Positions 9,786 to 17,398 of a stretch of DNA of 64,000 nt are shown here, piece after piece. The translations under genes and the position numbers were made by a program. How positions within the stretch are numbered: the first letter of the stretch is position 1; each line of letters begins with the position of its first letter. Under the pieces are notes generated by a model, which saw nothing but the letters and a program-made list of their open reading frames with translations, ran no database searches and was not told the DNA's origin. Source of the stretch: Fusobacteriota bacterium (GTDB taxonomy: Bacteria > Bacillota > TC1); NCBI GenBank assembly GCA_009773805.1, contig WTXA01000002.1, forward strand, positions 124,001 through 188,000. Reading direction: 5' to 3'.

Positions 9786-10559
9786 TTATTTTTGCTTTTG
9801 CGTAATCCATTCATCTATTGCATCTAAAATTCTGTTAATATCTTTTTTAATGGTATCATATTTTTCATTACGACTCTGATTAACCTCATCCATATAAAGA
9901 CGTCTATTAACCTCTATCATCACAGACATAACACGCACTTCAATGCCATATAACTCCAATGGAACAATAGTCCCACTAAATGGCTTATTCATTTCAACCT
10001 TATAACCCATTCCCTCTATACAATTACAAATAACCTTCACTAGAGAGTTTGGAGTATGCATATCATCTGTACCAATACAAAAATCTGCTCTGTTAGGATT
10101 TTGATCCAACTCATACTTCACTGGCTTGGAAGGAAAAGAATGAGCATCAACTATCACACAACAGTTATTCTCATTAATAATACTCATAACTTCCTGAAAT
10201 AACTTATCATGATGAGGTCTATAATATTTCTCAATAATCTCAGCACGAAAGTTGCTATTATAAGGTCTAAGTACCTCTCCATTTACACCATGTGTATAAA
10301 CCACACCCATACCTACCTTAGCCATGATTTCATCTTCATCCTTTTCAAATCTTTCTACATCACACAACAATCGACTAACTGGAAAAATTAGTCTGTTTTG
10401 ATGTTTAGGATGATTAAAAAGATCATCAGTGGAAAAGTCAGTTAGGGTTATGAGGTTTTGTCTTACTGTATCTTTATCTGCAGAGAAACTTCCAATATAT
10501 TCTTCAGGAATATACACAGAGCTATGGGGAATATGAACTAGTATCTTATTATCACTCAT
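9786..10559 (-). CDS. N-formylglutamate amidohydrolase family protein
   Basis: A 257-residue protein of the N-formylglutamate amidohydrolase (FGase, HutG-type) family, zinc hydrolases that release formate and glutamate at the end of one histidine-degradation route. Recognisable elements are ILVHIPHSSVYIP at the N-terminus, DVERFEKDEDE, the YRPHHDKL segment, VDAHSFPS and EVNRRLYM near the C-terminus. No hut genes adjoin it, so the natural substrate may be another N-formyl or N-acyl amino acid. It is third in an operon behind a TM2 protein and a DUF697-like membrane protein. A decayed second copy of its 3' part occurs at 34696-34878. Confidence 0.85.
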   Translation of the reverse strand: MSDNKILVHIPHSSVYIPEEYIGSFSADKDTVRQNLITLTDFSTDDLFNHPKHQNRLIFPVSRLLCDVERFEKDEDEIMAKVGMGVVYTHGVNGEVLRPYNSNFRAEIIEKYYRPHHDKLFQEVMSIINENNCCVIVDAHSFPSKPVKYELDQNPNRADFCIGTDDMHTPNSLVKVICNCIEGMGYKVEMNKPFSGTIVPLELYGIEVRVMSVMIEVNRRLYMDEVNQSRNEKYDTIKKDINRILDAIDEWITQKQK

Positions 10560-10582
10560 TAGACATCTCCTTATGCTGTTAC

Positions 10583-10768
10583 TTATGGATAATACGGATT
10601 AGGTTTAAATAGAAGAATAACTAAATCAATTATCACACCAATCCCAAAAAGACCCATTGTGAAAAGATAAACTATCCCAAGAAGCATTCTGCCCTCATAA
10701 AATTTATGAATTCCAAATACCCCTAAAAACAAACACAAGAAAAAAGAAACCCATTTATTTTTAACCAT
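10583..10768 (-). CDS. TM2 domain protein
   Basis: This 61-residue protein has two transmembrane helices and the TM2 motif: an AFLLGLFGIHKFY-like segment (here FFLCLFLGVFGIHKFYEG), a turn, and a second helix ending in the ILLFKPNPY tail. Such small membrane proteins have no agreed biochemical function. It is sandwiched between the DUF697-like gene (16 bases upstream) and the amidohydrolase (23 bases downstream). The paralogous locus near 35 kb lacks this gene. Confidence 0.8.
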   Translation of the reverse strand: MVKNKWVSFFLCLFLGVFGIHKFYEGRMLLGIVYLFTMGLFGIGVIIDLVILLFKPNPYYP

Positions 10769-10784
10769 TTTAATCCTCCTTTCA

Positions 10785-11717
10785 CTATTTTTTAATAAAC
10801 TTTGTAACCTTCTCTTTAGAGAAGTCCTTAAGCAGCTCTACTCTTTGACCAATTTTTTTAGAATCAATTTTAACACCATAATTCATATTAAGAAAAACAG
10901 CCTCACCAATAGCAAAAGTAAAAGCAAAAGCTATAGCAGCCTTTAAAATATTACCAGCACCAGCAGGGACTTTACCTAAAGTCTGAGTAGCCAATATCTG
11001 AGCACCCTTAGCTCCACCTAACATAATCATCAATTCAGGAATAAGTTTTAAAGGCTCAATTTTCCTGCCACAAATACCTGCGGTAATAAAAACCATCCGC
11101 AACTCATTAGTAGTCAACACCGTAAAATCAGAAAAACCCTCCAAAGGAGCAGTAATAAGCTGCTGTGGTCCAGGTATTATATTAGCAACAGAAGTCCCAG
11201 CTGCCCAGATAGCATTCTGTTTAGCAATTTCTATTATTTTCTGCCTTCCAATACTTGTCCTAAATACTGGAAAATTAAAAGCTAAAGCAGGACCTAATTT
11301 ATCATTATCATTTAAAATATCTTCAACAATATTTTCCATTCCAGCTTTCTCGTAGTTATAGACTGGGACAATTCCAATCTGCTCTCTTATATCCTGCAAA
11401 TATACACTATCCACAATAATGATATCCGAACGAACAATTTGGGCCTTATAGTGACCAACCTTACTTATGTCCACAAATATTAACTTAGCTTTAGCACTTG
11501 AGGTTATTTTAATTTCTCTAGCAATTTTTAGACCAAGGAAATCATACCTACTTTGCTCTAAATCATTAATAAACCTAGTATAAGAATCATGATTACCAAT
11601 AAATACTATTCTAAAGCTTTGAAGAGAATCTTTATTTACTTGTTTCCAGTTGATTTTTTTAGCTTCCTGCCAAAAATCACCAATGAAATTAACCTTATTC
11701 TTAACTTTAAATTTCAT
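10785..11717 (-). CDS. DUF697/YcjF-like membrane protein, paralogue 1
   Basis: The first 170 residues of this 310-residue protein are soluble and read like a decayed P-loop or toprim-style alpha/beta fold (KLIFVDISKVGHY) with no clear Walker A. The C-terminal 130 residues are glycine/alanine-rich with several membrane-like helices (NIIPGPQQLITAPLEGFSD, GGAKGAQILATQTLGKVPAG, AIAFAFTFAIGEAVF). That C-terminal pattern resembles the DUF697 domain. The C-terminal half is very close to the product of 34984-35985, so the two genes are paralogues. It leads the operon with TM2 and the amidohydrolase. The function is unknown. Confidence 0.6.
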   Translation of the reverse strand: MKFKVKNKVNFIGDFWQEAKKINWKQVNKDSLQSFRIVFIGNHDSYTRFINDLEQSRYDFLGLKIAREIKITSSAKAKLIFVDISKVGHYKAQIVRSDIIIVDSVYLQDIREQIGIVPVYNYEKAGMENIVEDILNDNDKLGPALAFNFPVFRTSIGRQKIIEIAKQNAIWAAGTSVANIIPGPQQLITAPLEGFSDFTVLTTNELRMVFITAGICGRKIEPLKLIPELMIMLGGAKGAQILATQTLGKVPAGAGNILKAAIAFAFTFAIGEAVFLNMNYGVKIDSKKIGQRVELLKDFSKEKVTKFIKK

Positions 11718-11845
11718 GTTAATACCTCTTATCCTATTTGTTACACCTTAACACAGTGTCCAATATATATCCACTTTATTATTGTATACTACTAATAATT
11801 AATAAAAGAGATACATCATAATTAGAGGAATTTGAAGGTGACAAT

Positions 11846-12055
11846 ATGAATTTTGGATTTCGTACCCCTAGTCTTAAAAGAATGATCAAGGGAAGAACAA
11901 CAGCAAGAGTCAAAAGAGCAATGAAAAAAACAATCAACCCAATATATGCAAAAAAAGGTATAGGTTTTGTAACCAAGCCAAAGAAAGCAGTCTATAACAA
12001 GATTTATAAAAAGACCAGCTTTGGCCTTAGTGATTTATTTAAACTATTTAAATAA
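11846..12055 (+). CDS. Small basic conserved protein (FRTPSLK type)
   Basis: This 69-residue, very basic protein begins MNFGFRTPSLKRMIKGRTT and continues through KKTINPIYAKKGIGFVTKPKKAVYNK to KTSFGLSDLFKLFK. I recall this pattern in short uncharacterised proteins of many Firmicutes. GAAGGTGA sits 5-8 bases before the ATG. It is divergent from the DUF697-like operon and followed 19 bases later by a small membrane peptide. Basic charge suggests nucleic acid or membrane-surface binding; no function is known. Confidence 0.65.
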   Translation: MNFGFRTPSLKRMIKGRTTARVKRAMKKTINPIYAKKGIGFVTKPKKAVYNKIYKKTSFGLSDLFKLFK

Positions 12056-12074
12056 GGAAAGGTAATGATTTATC

Positions 12075-12194
12075 ATGAAACATATCGGACTACTCTTACT
12101 ATATATGTTTGGCCCAATTATTATTGCTGTCCTATTTACAGGAGCACTTTATGCCGTAATATATTTTATTAACAGCTTATTAGGTTACTATTAA
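12075..12194 (+). CDS. 39-residue membrane peptide
   Basis: A short frame encodes a 39-residue peptide that is nearly all one hydrophobic helix (KHIGLLLLYMFGPIIIAVLF, then a second half ending LLGYY). A GGAAAGG stretch lies a little far upstream, and an overlapping ATG at 12065 in another frame would give a less plausible product. The gene follows the small basic protein and ends just before a terminator, which supports a real cotranscribed gene. It is too short for family assignment. Confidence 0.45.
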   Translation: MKHIGLLLLYMFGPIIIAVLFTGALYAVIYFINSLLGYY

Positions 12195-12195
12195 T

Positions 12196-12241
12196 AAAAG
12201 CCTTGAACATGCTAAGTAGCACTTTCAAGGCTTAATTTTTT
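12196..12241. terminator. Bidirectional intrinsic terminator
   Basis: The arms AAGCCTTGAA and TTCAAGGCTT are followed by AATTTTTT, between the small membrane peptide gene (plus) and the hemerythrin gene (minus). Confidence 0.75.
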
Positions 12242-12259
12242 ATAGTATAGTTTTGCTTG

Positions 12260-12799
12260 TTATGAAAGAAGTTCCGATTCCCATCCTTTAATAATCATAT
12301 CTATTTTAGAAACTCCACCCTCACCTAATGTACGTTTTTCAACAGCCATAAAGTGCTCATAAATGACTTCTTCTTGATCTAGCGTAATTCTTTTTTCGAT
12401 AGCCGGAAATAACTCTTCATTTTCATTATGGATATGTTCTAAAAGAAGTTTACGATACTTAGCTGCTGCAGTGGCGGCTTCTGATAATCTTCCACTTTCT
12501 GCTGCTCTTCGTATTTGGTTATTTATAGTCTTGGCTTCTTCATGTTCTTTTATTAGATAGATGATCATATTTCTTTCCAGCTCATCTCCTAGTGGCGCTA
12601 AAGTGTGATATAAGTTATGTTCTTCTTTGCCATGATGGCATTTATCCGCATATATTTCAATAAAGTCAGCTAGTTCAGCATAAAATTTAATCAGAGCGTT
12701 TACTGAGATTTTATCATTGGCTTGAACTTTCCTTATTATATCCAAAACATGGAGTATTTTTTCATGTTCTTGTACTAAGTCATGTATAGCTTTTCCCAT
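12260..12799 (-). CDS. Hemerythrin HHE domain protein
   Basis: This 179-residue four-helix protein carries the hemerythrin HHE pattern: an early VQEHEKIL, CHHGKEEHNLY in the second helix, IKEHEEA in the third and LEHIHNENEELFP in the fourth, supplying the His/Glu ligands of a di-iron centre. Such proteins bind oxygen or protect against nitric oxide and oxidative stress. GGGAGG precedes the ATG. The gene is divergent from an FAD disulfide-reductase-like gene and their -35 boxes overlap. The 5' leader also contains two ACCGG repeats, a possible operator. Confidence 0.88.
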   Translation of the reverse strand: MGKAIHDLVQEHEKILHVLDIIRKVQANDKISVNALIKFYAELADFIEIYADKCHHGKEEHNLYHTLAPLGDELERNMIIYLIKEHEEAKTINNQIRRAAESGRLSEAATAAAKYRKLLLEHIHNENEELFPAIEKRITLDQEEVIYEHFMAVEKRTLGEGGVSKIDMIIKGWESELLS

Positions 12800-12855
12800 T
12801 TTGACCTCCCACCGGTCTATCCGGTTTATTATTTATTATTTCCCCTATTTCCTAT

Positions 12856-12909
12856 ATTATATCTTTGCACCTTAGTAATTGTCAAAGCATGTATCTTGAT
12901 TGTTATAAT
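12856..12909. promoter_or_regulatory. Overlapping divergent promoters for hemerythrin and FAD oxidoreductase
   Basis: Minus strand: a consensus TTGACA (12880-12885), 18-base spacer and TATAAT (12856-12861) drive the hemerythrin gene. Plus strand: TTGTCA (12879-12884), 19-base spacer and TATAAT (12904-12909) drive the oxidoreductase. The -35 boxes overlap, so the two polymerases should exclude each other or share one regulator. Confidence 0.65.
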
Positions 12910-12969
12910 ATCTCACATGGTTTATTATAGAAGAAAATACATAATTAGAATTGGGAGGAGGATATGATA

Positions 12970-14316
12970 ATGAAAAATTATGATTTGGTCGTTATAGGAA
13001 CTGGTGTAGGTGGTACAGCTGCCGCTTTTAAGTGTCGTAAAGCAGGACTAACTGTAGCAGTTATAGATAAAAGAATTTATGGAGGTACTTGTGCCTTATG
13101 TGGTTGTGACCCAAAAAAAGTCTTGGTTGGAGCTACCGAGATTATTGACAGAGCGAAAAGAATGAAAGGCCTTGGAATTGAAGGAGAAATTCTAATCAAT
13201 TGGAATGATCTTATGAAATACAAAAGAACTTTTACAAAAAATGTACCAAAAAACCGTGAAGAAGGCTATCGCAAGGCTGATATAGATATGTATCACGGAA
13301 TAGCCTCCTTTAAAAGTGAAAATGAGATTTTAGTAAATGATATAACTATAACCTTCAAAAATATTATACTAGCAGTTGGTTCTAAGTCTATGCCCCTTGG
13401 GGTAAAAGGTGAAGACCACATCTATACAAGTGATGATTTTCTTGAACTTGATAAATTACCGAAGAAAATCATATTTATTGGAGGAGGTTTTATCTCCTTT
13501 GAATTTGCACATATTGCAGCACTAAGTGGTTCAGAAGTACATATTTTAAACCGAAGTGATAGCGTACTTAAAATGTTTGATAATGAATTAGTTACCCTAT
13601 TACTAAAGCGTTCTGAAGAGCTTGGAATAAAAATTCATCTAAATAACAAACCTACAGAAATAGAAAAAACAAACGAGAAGTATCTTATACACGCCCAAGA
13701 AAATAATGAAAATATCATAATTGAATGCGATCAAGTATTTAATGGTGCTGGTAGAGTTCCTGACTTAGATGATTTAGATTTAGAAAAAGGAAATGTTAAG
13801 TTTAACAAGCATGGTATTACAGTTAATGAATACCTACAAAGTGTTAGTAATGAAAGGGTATATTCTGCAGGAGATGCTTCTGCAAGCTCAGGACTACCTT
13901 TAACTCCAATCGCTGGTAAGGAATCTGGTGCTGTAGCCACAAATATTTTAAAAGGAAACCTAAGAAAGGTTGACTACAAGATTATGCCCTCAGTACTATT
14001 TACCCATCCAAAATTAGCAGTACTAGGATTAACCGAAGAAAAGGCCATTGAAGATGGCTTTGAAATCAGTGTTAATAAAATAGATACGAAAGATTGGTAT
14101 ACCTATAAAAGAACCAATGAAGCCTATGCTATGATAAAAACCGTTGTAGATAAAAAAACTGATAAGCTTCTAGGCGTATGTATAATAGGTAGCAATGCAG
14201 ATGAGCTCATTAATTACTTCGCATTGATTATGAAATTCAATCTTTCCTATAAGGAAGTTAAGGATGTATTATATGCCTACCCAACCTCCGCTTCAGATTT
14301 AGGATATTTTATTTAA
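12970..14316 (+). CDS. FAD-dependent disulfide-reductase-like oxidoreductase
   Basis: The protein has about 448 residues. It has the FAD Rossmann start (VVIGTGVGGTAAAFKC), the redox-active disulfide segment GGTCALCGCDPKK (C-x4-C near residue 40), a second NAD(P)H Rossmann motif (IGGGFISFEFA, about 170) and the FAD motif YSAGDASASS. The C-terminal dimerisation domain has AYPTSASD near 436, where glutathione and mercuric reductases carry the catalytic His of HPT. That base is therefore replaced by tyrosine, so thiol chemistry may differ. ATG at 12970 is preferred because GGGAGGAG ends 9 bases upstream; the ATG at 12964 is too close. It is divergent from hemerythrin, suggesting a redox or nitrosative stress role. 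Confidence 0.82.
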   Translation: MKNYDLVVIGTGVGGTAAAFKCRKAGLTVAVIDKRIYGGTCALCGCDPKKVLVGATEIIDRAKRMKGLGIEGEILINWNDLMKYKRTFTKNVPKNREEGYRKADIDMYHGIASFKSENEILVNDITITFKNIILAVGSKSMPLGVKGEDHIYTSDDFLELDKLPKKIIFIGGGFISFEFAHIAALSGSEVHILNRSDSVLKMFDNELVTLLLKRSEELGIKIHLNNKPTEIEKTNEKYLIHAQENNENIIIECDQVFNGAGRVPDLDDLDLEKGNVKFNKHGITVNEYLQSVSNERVYSAGDASASSGLPLTPIAGKESGAVATNILKGNLRKVDYKIMPSVLFTHPKLAVLGLTEEKAIEDGFEISVNKIDTKDWYTYKRTNEAYAMIKTVVDKKTDKLLGVCIIGSNADELINYFALIMKFNLSYKEVKDVLYAYPTSASDLGYFI

Positions 14317-14413
14317 TAGAGTAAAAAGCTCTTATCTTGAATATTATTATATATAGGCGTATACTTGTTATAAGATAGGAATCCCTATTAGCAAAAAAAA
14401 GGAGGAATATATT

Positions 14414-14809
14414 ATGATTATTAAAGACTTAATAGAACAGAAAAAACGCAAACAAAGAGTTAAAGCAGCAAAGGTAGCTTCAATTGCAGCAGGTATTGGT
14501 ATTGCAGCCGGTGCAGCAGCTGGTGTATTGTTAGCTCCAAAATCTGGCAAAGAAACTAGAGAAGATATTGCTAAAGGTGCTGAAAAAGCAGCTGAAAAAG
14601 TAAAAGAAACTGTAACTCATACTATAGATGAAGTAGCAAAAGCTGCAGAAGACATTAAAGAAAAAGCTAAAGCTAAAGTTGCTGATACAGCTGAAGCTGT
14701 TGAAGAAAAAGCTGAAGAAATCAAAGAAAAAGCCAAAACTAAAGCTGCAGAAGTAGCCGAAGTTGTTGAAGAAAAAGCTAAAGAAGTGAAAAAGGATGCT
14801 AAGAAATAA
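14414..14809 (+). CDS. YtxH domain protein with Lys/Ala/Glu repeat tail
   Basis: This 131-residue protein starts with a short basic stretch, then the YtxH membrane helix (IAAGIGIAAGAAAGVLLAPKSG) and KETREDI. From residue 55 on it is built of imperfect 11-residue-like helical repeats rich in K, A and E (variants of EEKAKEIKEKAK), which resemble LEA-type or amphipathic coiled segments. YtxH proteins are small general-stress membrane proteins of Gram-positives. AGGAGG precedes the ATG. The next gene, a DUF948/YtxG-like protein, begins 32 bases later, as in the ytxGH pairing of bacilli. Confidence 0.8.
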   Translation: MIIKDLIEQKKRKQRVKAAKVASIAAGIGIAAGAAAGVLLAPKSGKETREDIAKGAEKAAEKVKETVTHTIDEVAKAAEDIKEKAKAKVADTAEAVEEKAEEIKEKAKTKAAEVAEVVEEKAKEVKKDAKK

Positions 14810-14841
14810 GCGTTTCAAACTAACAATGAAAGGGGTCACCT

Positions 14842-15192
14842 ATGTTTAGTATTAATGATATACTGATTTTTTTGGCCATATTTATTGGCGTTTCCTTGGG
14901 TCTTACAATTTTAGTACTATTGATTGTAGCTCAAGTTCGTTTGATAAAAACTATAGGTAAAGTCAATAAAATAATAGATGATAATGCAGTAAATATCGAA
15001 AGAACAATTGAAAGACTACCCCATCTTACTGAGAGTATTGATAGGACTTTGACTAGTGTAGATGGAACCATAAATGGAGTCAATGATGTGTTTTTCGAAA
15101 CTAAGTCAACTAATGATATGATAACAACTATCATCACCATTGTTGAAAGTGTCATAGATATAGTAGCTAGAGTATTTTCAAAGAATAAATAA
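14842..15192 (+). CDS. DUF948 (YtxG-like) membrane protein
   Basis: The protein is 116 residues. One N-terminal transmembrane helix (about 5-30) is followed by a helical region with regularly spaced hydrophobic residues (IDDNAVNIERTIERLPHLTE, VDGTINGVNDVF). This layout matches DUF948 proteins, found next to YtxH. A GGGG-type ribosome binding site (AAAGGGGTC) precedes the ATG and a strong terminator follows. Together with the YtxH gene it likely forms a two-gene stress or envelope unit. Confidence 0.7.
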   Translation: MFSINDILIFLAIFIGVSLGLTILVLLIVAQVRLIKTIGKVNKIIDDNAVNIERTIERLPHLTESIDRTLTSVDGTINGVNDVFFETKSTNDMITTIITIVESVIDIVARVFSKNK

Positions 15193-15215
15193 AACAAAAA
15201 CAATACTGAATAAAT

Positions 15216-15248
15216 AAAAACGTCCCGTTTAAAATGGGACGTTTTTTG
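15216..15248. terminator. Bidirectional intrinsic terminator
   Basis: The stem AAAAACGTCCC with GGGACGTTTTT, continuing into a T run, separates the converging DUF948 and YihY-family genes. Confidence 0.85.
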
Positions 15249-15254
15249 TTTAGT

Positions 15255-16127
15255 TTAGTTTAATTTATCATCATCAACTAGAAAGTTGATTTCAGCACCG
15301 ATTAATATGATCATACTGGTTAGATTAATCCATAATAGAAGAGCTACTATACTACCAAGGCTGCCATATATGAGTGTATAATTAGCAATATTGTTAATAT
15401 ATAAGGAGAATAGCATTGAAGTGCCTATCCAGCCAAAAGTGGTAAACAAAGCTCCAACAAAGATTCTTCTAAAAGAAAGACGCAAATTTGGAACAAATCT
15501 ATAAAAAAGGGTGAAATAAAAAAGCAACATCAAAGTAGGCACCAAATATCTTAATACTGCTAAAGTTGACAAGAAATCCATAGGTAAGTTGAACCAAATA
15601 TTAAACTGATTTATAATTAATTTCCCCATAGCTATAAGCAAAAAGCTAATTATTGCAAATAGGGGTATGCTAATGATAACAAATATATCAATTAAGAGCT
15701 TTACTATAAATGATCTATTCTCCTTGACCCCATAGGCTCTATTAACACCAATTATCAGTGAGGAGGCTCCCAGTTTCATACTCCAGATTGCACCTATTAT
15801 TGCAAAGGAGAAAAGTGTGGAGTTACTATTGTTTAATACTTCTCCCACTGTTTCTAAAATTAGATCAACAGTTTCCATAGGTAGTATAGTAGCTAGCACC
15901 TCTGAGACATTTGCAATAGTTAGTGCAGTAGTATATGAAAATATACCAATAATAAATATTAAAAAAGGAAATAGTGCTAGAAGAAGATAGTAGGTCATAA
16001 CAACTGCTTGATCCGGTAGTCGGTCTGCGGTTATATTATTAACTAAAGAAAACAAAAATCCCCCAACAGGATTTTTCTTAATCCTATTAAGAAGAGATTC
16101 CATTTTGTTTTTCAGGTAAACTAACAC
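15255..16127 (-). CDS. YihY/virulence factor BrkB family membrane protein
   Basis: This 290-residue protein has six predicted membrane helices and the YihY family landmarks: the YYLLLALFPFLIFI first helix region, the SMKLGASSLIIGVNRAYG segment, RYLVPTLMLLFYFTLFYRFVP, and the C-terminal YGSLGSIVALLLWINL with an AEIN motif. The family was once called ribonuclease BN, but it is an envelope protein of unknown activity. The start is GTG at 16127, with AGGAGGTGCTAA directly upstream. Confidence 0.85.
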   Translation of the reverse strand: MLVYLKNKMESLLNRIKKNPVGGFLFSLVNNITADRLPDQAVVMTYYLLLALFPFLIFIIGIFSYTTALTIANVSEVLATILPMETVDLILETVGEVLNNSNSTLFSFAIIGAIWSMKLGASSLIIGVNRAYGVKENRSFIVKLLIDIFVIISIPLFAIISFLLIAMGKLIINQFNIWFNLPMDFLSTLAVLRYLVPTLMLLFYFTLFYRFVPNLRLSFRRIFVGALFTTFGWIGTSMLFSLYINNIANYTLIYGSLGSIVALLLWINLTSMIILIGAEINFLVDDDKLN

Positions 16128-16201
16128 TTAGCACCTCCTCTAGATTATTCATATACCTAATTTTACCACTATATTATGTATATAACAATTTACAATATAA
16201 T

Positions 16202-16223
16202 AAGCACCTCATTAGAGGTGCTT
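16202..16223 (-). terminator. Hairpin after the SDR gene
   Basis: A perfect nine-base-pair stem (AAGCACCTC with GAGGTGCTT) with a four-base loop lies just past the SDR stop codon. It is followed on the minus strand by ATTATATTG, so the T run is weak. Confidence 0.6.
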
Positions 16224-16227
16224 TATT

Positions 16228-16950
16228 TTAACGACTAAGGTTAGAACGGCCGCCATCAATACCTATTACCTGTCCACTTATCCAGTCTGCTTCTTCTGAA
16301 ATGAGGAAGGCTGCCATGGAGGCAATATCTTCAGGATGTCCTAGTCTGCCTAGTGGGTGTTGTGCTGCCATTTTTTCTTTGGAATCATCATTGCCAATTA
16401 TGGTTGCTGACAGTTTACTATGGTCTAAAAGTGAGGGAGCAATAGCATTGACTCGGATATTTGGGGCAAGCTCTGCTCCAAGGGCAACTGTTAGTCCCTC
16501 TATAGCTCCTTTTGCCATAGAGATAGAAGCGTGCATCGGAAATCCTTTTTTTGCTGCAATGCTGGATATGAGTACTATAGAAGCTCCTGGACTTCCTTTT
16601 TTTAGTGCTGGAAGTGCTGCTTGGATTGCCATGGCTGCACCTAGTGCATTGAGGTTGAAATCTTGTAGGAAATCTTCTTTTGTTAGTCTACGTATTGATT
16701 TAAGGTTGATAGTTCCGATGGCATAGACCAAGCCACCTAGTTGATCTCCCGCTTCAGACATTACTAAACCAATAAAGGAGTCCTCCTGAATATTTCCCGG
16801 TGTATAGGTTGCGCCAGTTTCTTCAGCTAGGGCTTTGAGGCGTTCTTCACTACCTCCTGCTAGATGTAGTTGGTATCCTTGTGCAAAAAGTTTTTTGGCA
16901 AGTGCTCCCCCTACTGCTCCAGCTCCTCCGAATATTAATATCTTCTTCAT
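16228..16950 (-). CDS. Short-chain dehydrogenase/reductase family protein lacking the catalytic Tyr
   Basis: This 240-residue SDR has the cofactor motif FGGAGAVGGALAKKL, an NAG-like segment (YAIGTINLKS), VLISSIAAKKG carrying the catalytic serine region, and the C-terminal APSLLDHS and DWISGQVIGIDGG segments. In the usual Y-x3-K motif the segment reads HASISMAKGA (about residue 140), so lysine is kept but tyrosine is isoleucine. I have seen HASI-x-x-A-K variants in other SDRs, so this is a lineage feature rather than decay. Activity may be altered. It lies 9 bases downstream of a VOC protein gene. Confidence 0.8.
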   Translation of the reverse strand: MKKILIFGGAGAVGGALAKKLFAQGYQLHLAGGSEERLKALAEETGATYTPGNIQEDSFIGLVMSEAGDQLGGLVYAIGTINLKSIRRLTKEDFLQDFNLNALGAAMAIQAALPALKKGSPGASIVLISSIAAKKGFPMHASISMAKGAIEGLTVALGAELAPNIRVNAIAPSLLDHSKLSATIIGNDDSKEKMAAQHPLGRLGHPEDIASMAAFLISEEADWISGQVIGIDGGRSNLSR

Positions 16951-16959
16951 TTTGTCTCC

Positions 16960-17349
16960 TTATTTATACTCCATAAATTCAATAACTTCTCCACTTGGGC
17001 CTTCAATAAAGAAGGTAGATAAAGTTTCAGTGACTACATTTGGTTTTTCGTCTATAAATTTAATATTTGATATAAAACTTAAGTTTTCTGCCACCTTATT
17101 TATGTCAGAGACAGTAAAGGCTATATGTCCTACTTCCCAACGGTCTGTTCTTAGTCTTGGTGTATCTGATTTGTAGGTAAATTCTATAAATTGTCCATTT
17201 ATTTCCACATGGGCTAGTTCTACATTTACCCAGTCTAGTTGAAATCTATCAACTAATTTACAACCAAGCACATCAAGGTAAAATTGTAGTGTTTCGTCCA
17301 TATCGTTTACTGTAATACAAACGTGGGCTATTCCTTTTATTTCTTTCAT
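16960..17349 (-). CDS. VOC (glyoxalase/dioxygenase fold) family protein
   Basis: This 129-residue single-unit protein of two beta-alpha-beta modules begins IAHVCITVNDMDETLQFYLDVLG and has a second module GHIAFTVSDINKVAENL, ending SGEVIEFMEYK. The metal-ligand pattern (His near 9, Glu near 57, His near 75 and Glu near 125) is consistent with a glyoxalase I-like or isomerase-type metalloenzyme. It precedes the SDR gene by 9 bases, so the two probably act on one small metabolite, which cannot be identified here. Confidence 0.8.
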   Translation of the reverse strand: MKEIKGIAHVCITVNDMDETLQFYLDVLGCKLVDRFQLDWVNVELAHVEINGQFIEFTYKSDTPRLRTDRWEVGHIAFTVSDINKVAENLSFISNIKFIDEKPNVVTETLSTFFIEGPSGEVIEFMEYK

Positions 17350-17398
17350 TCTATTTTGCTCCTTTATTTTTTCAATATATTACGGCTATTCTCCGATT

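Noticed and set aside
12075-12194. Alternative start ATG at 12065 in another frame
   Set aside because: It would give a peptide without membrane character; the overlapping hydrophobic frame is more plausible.
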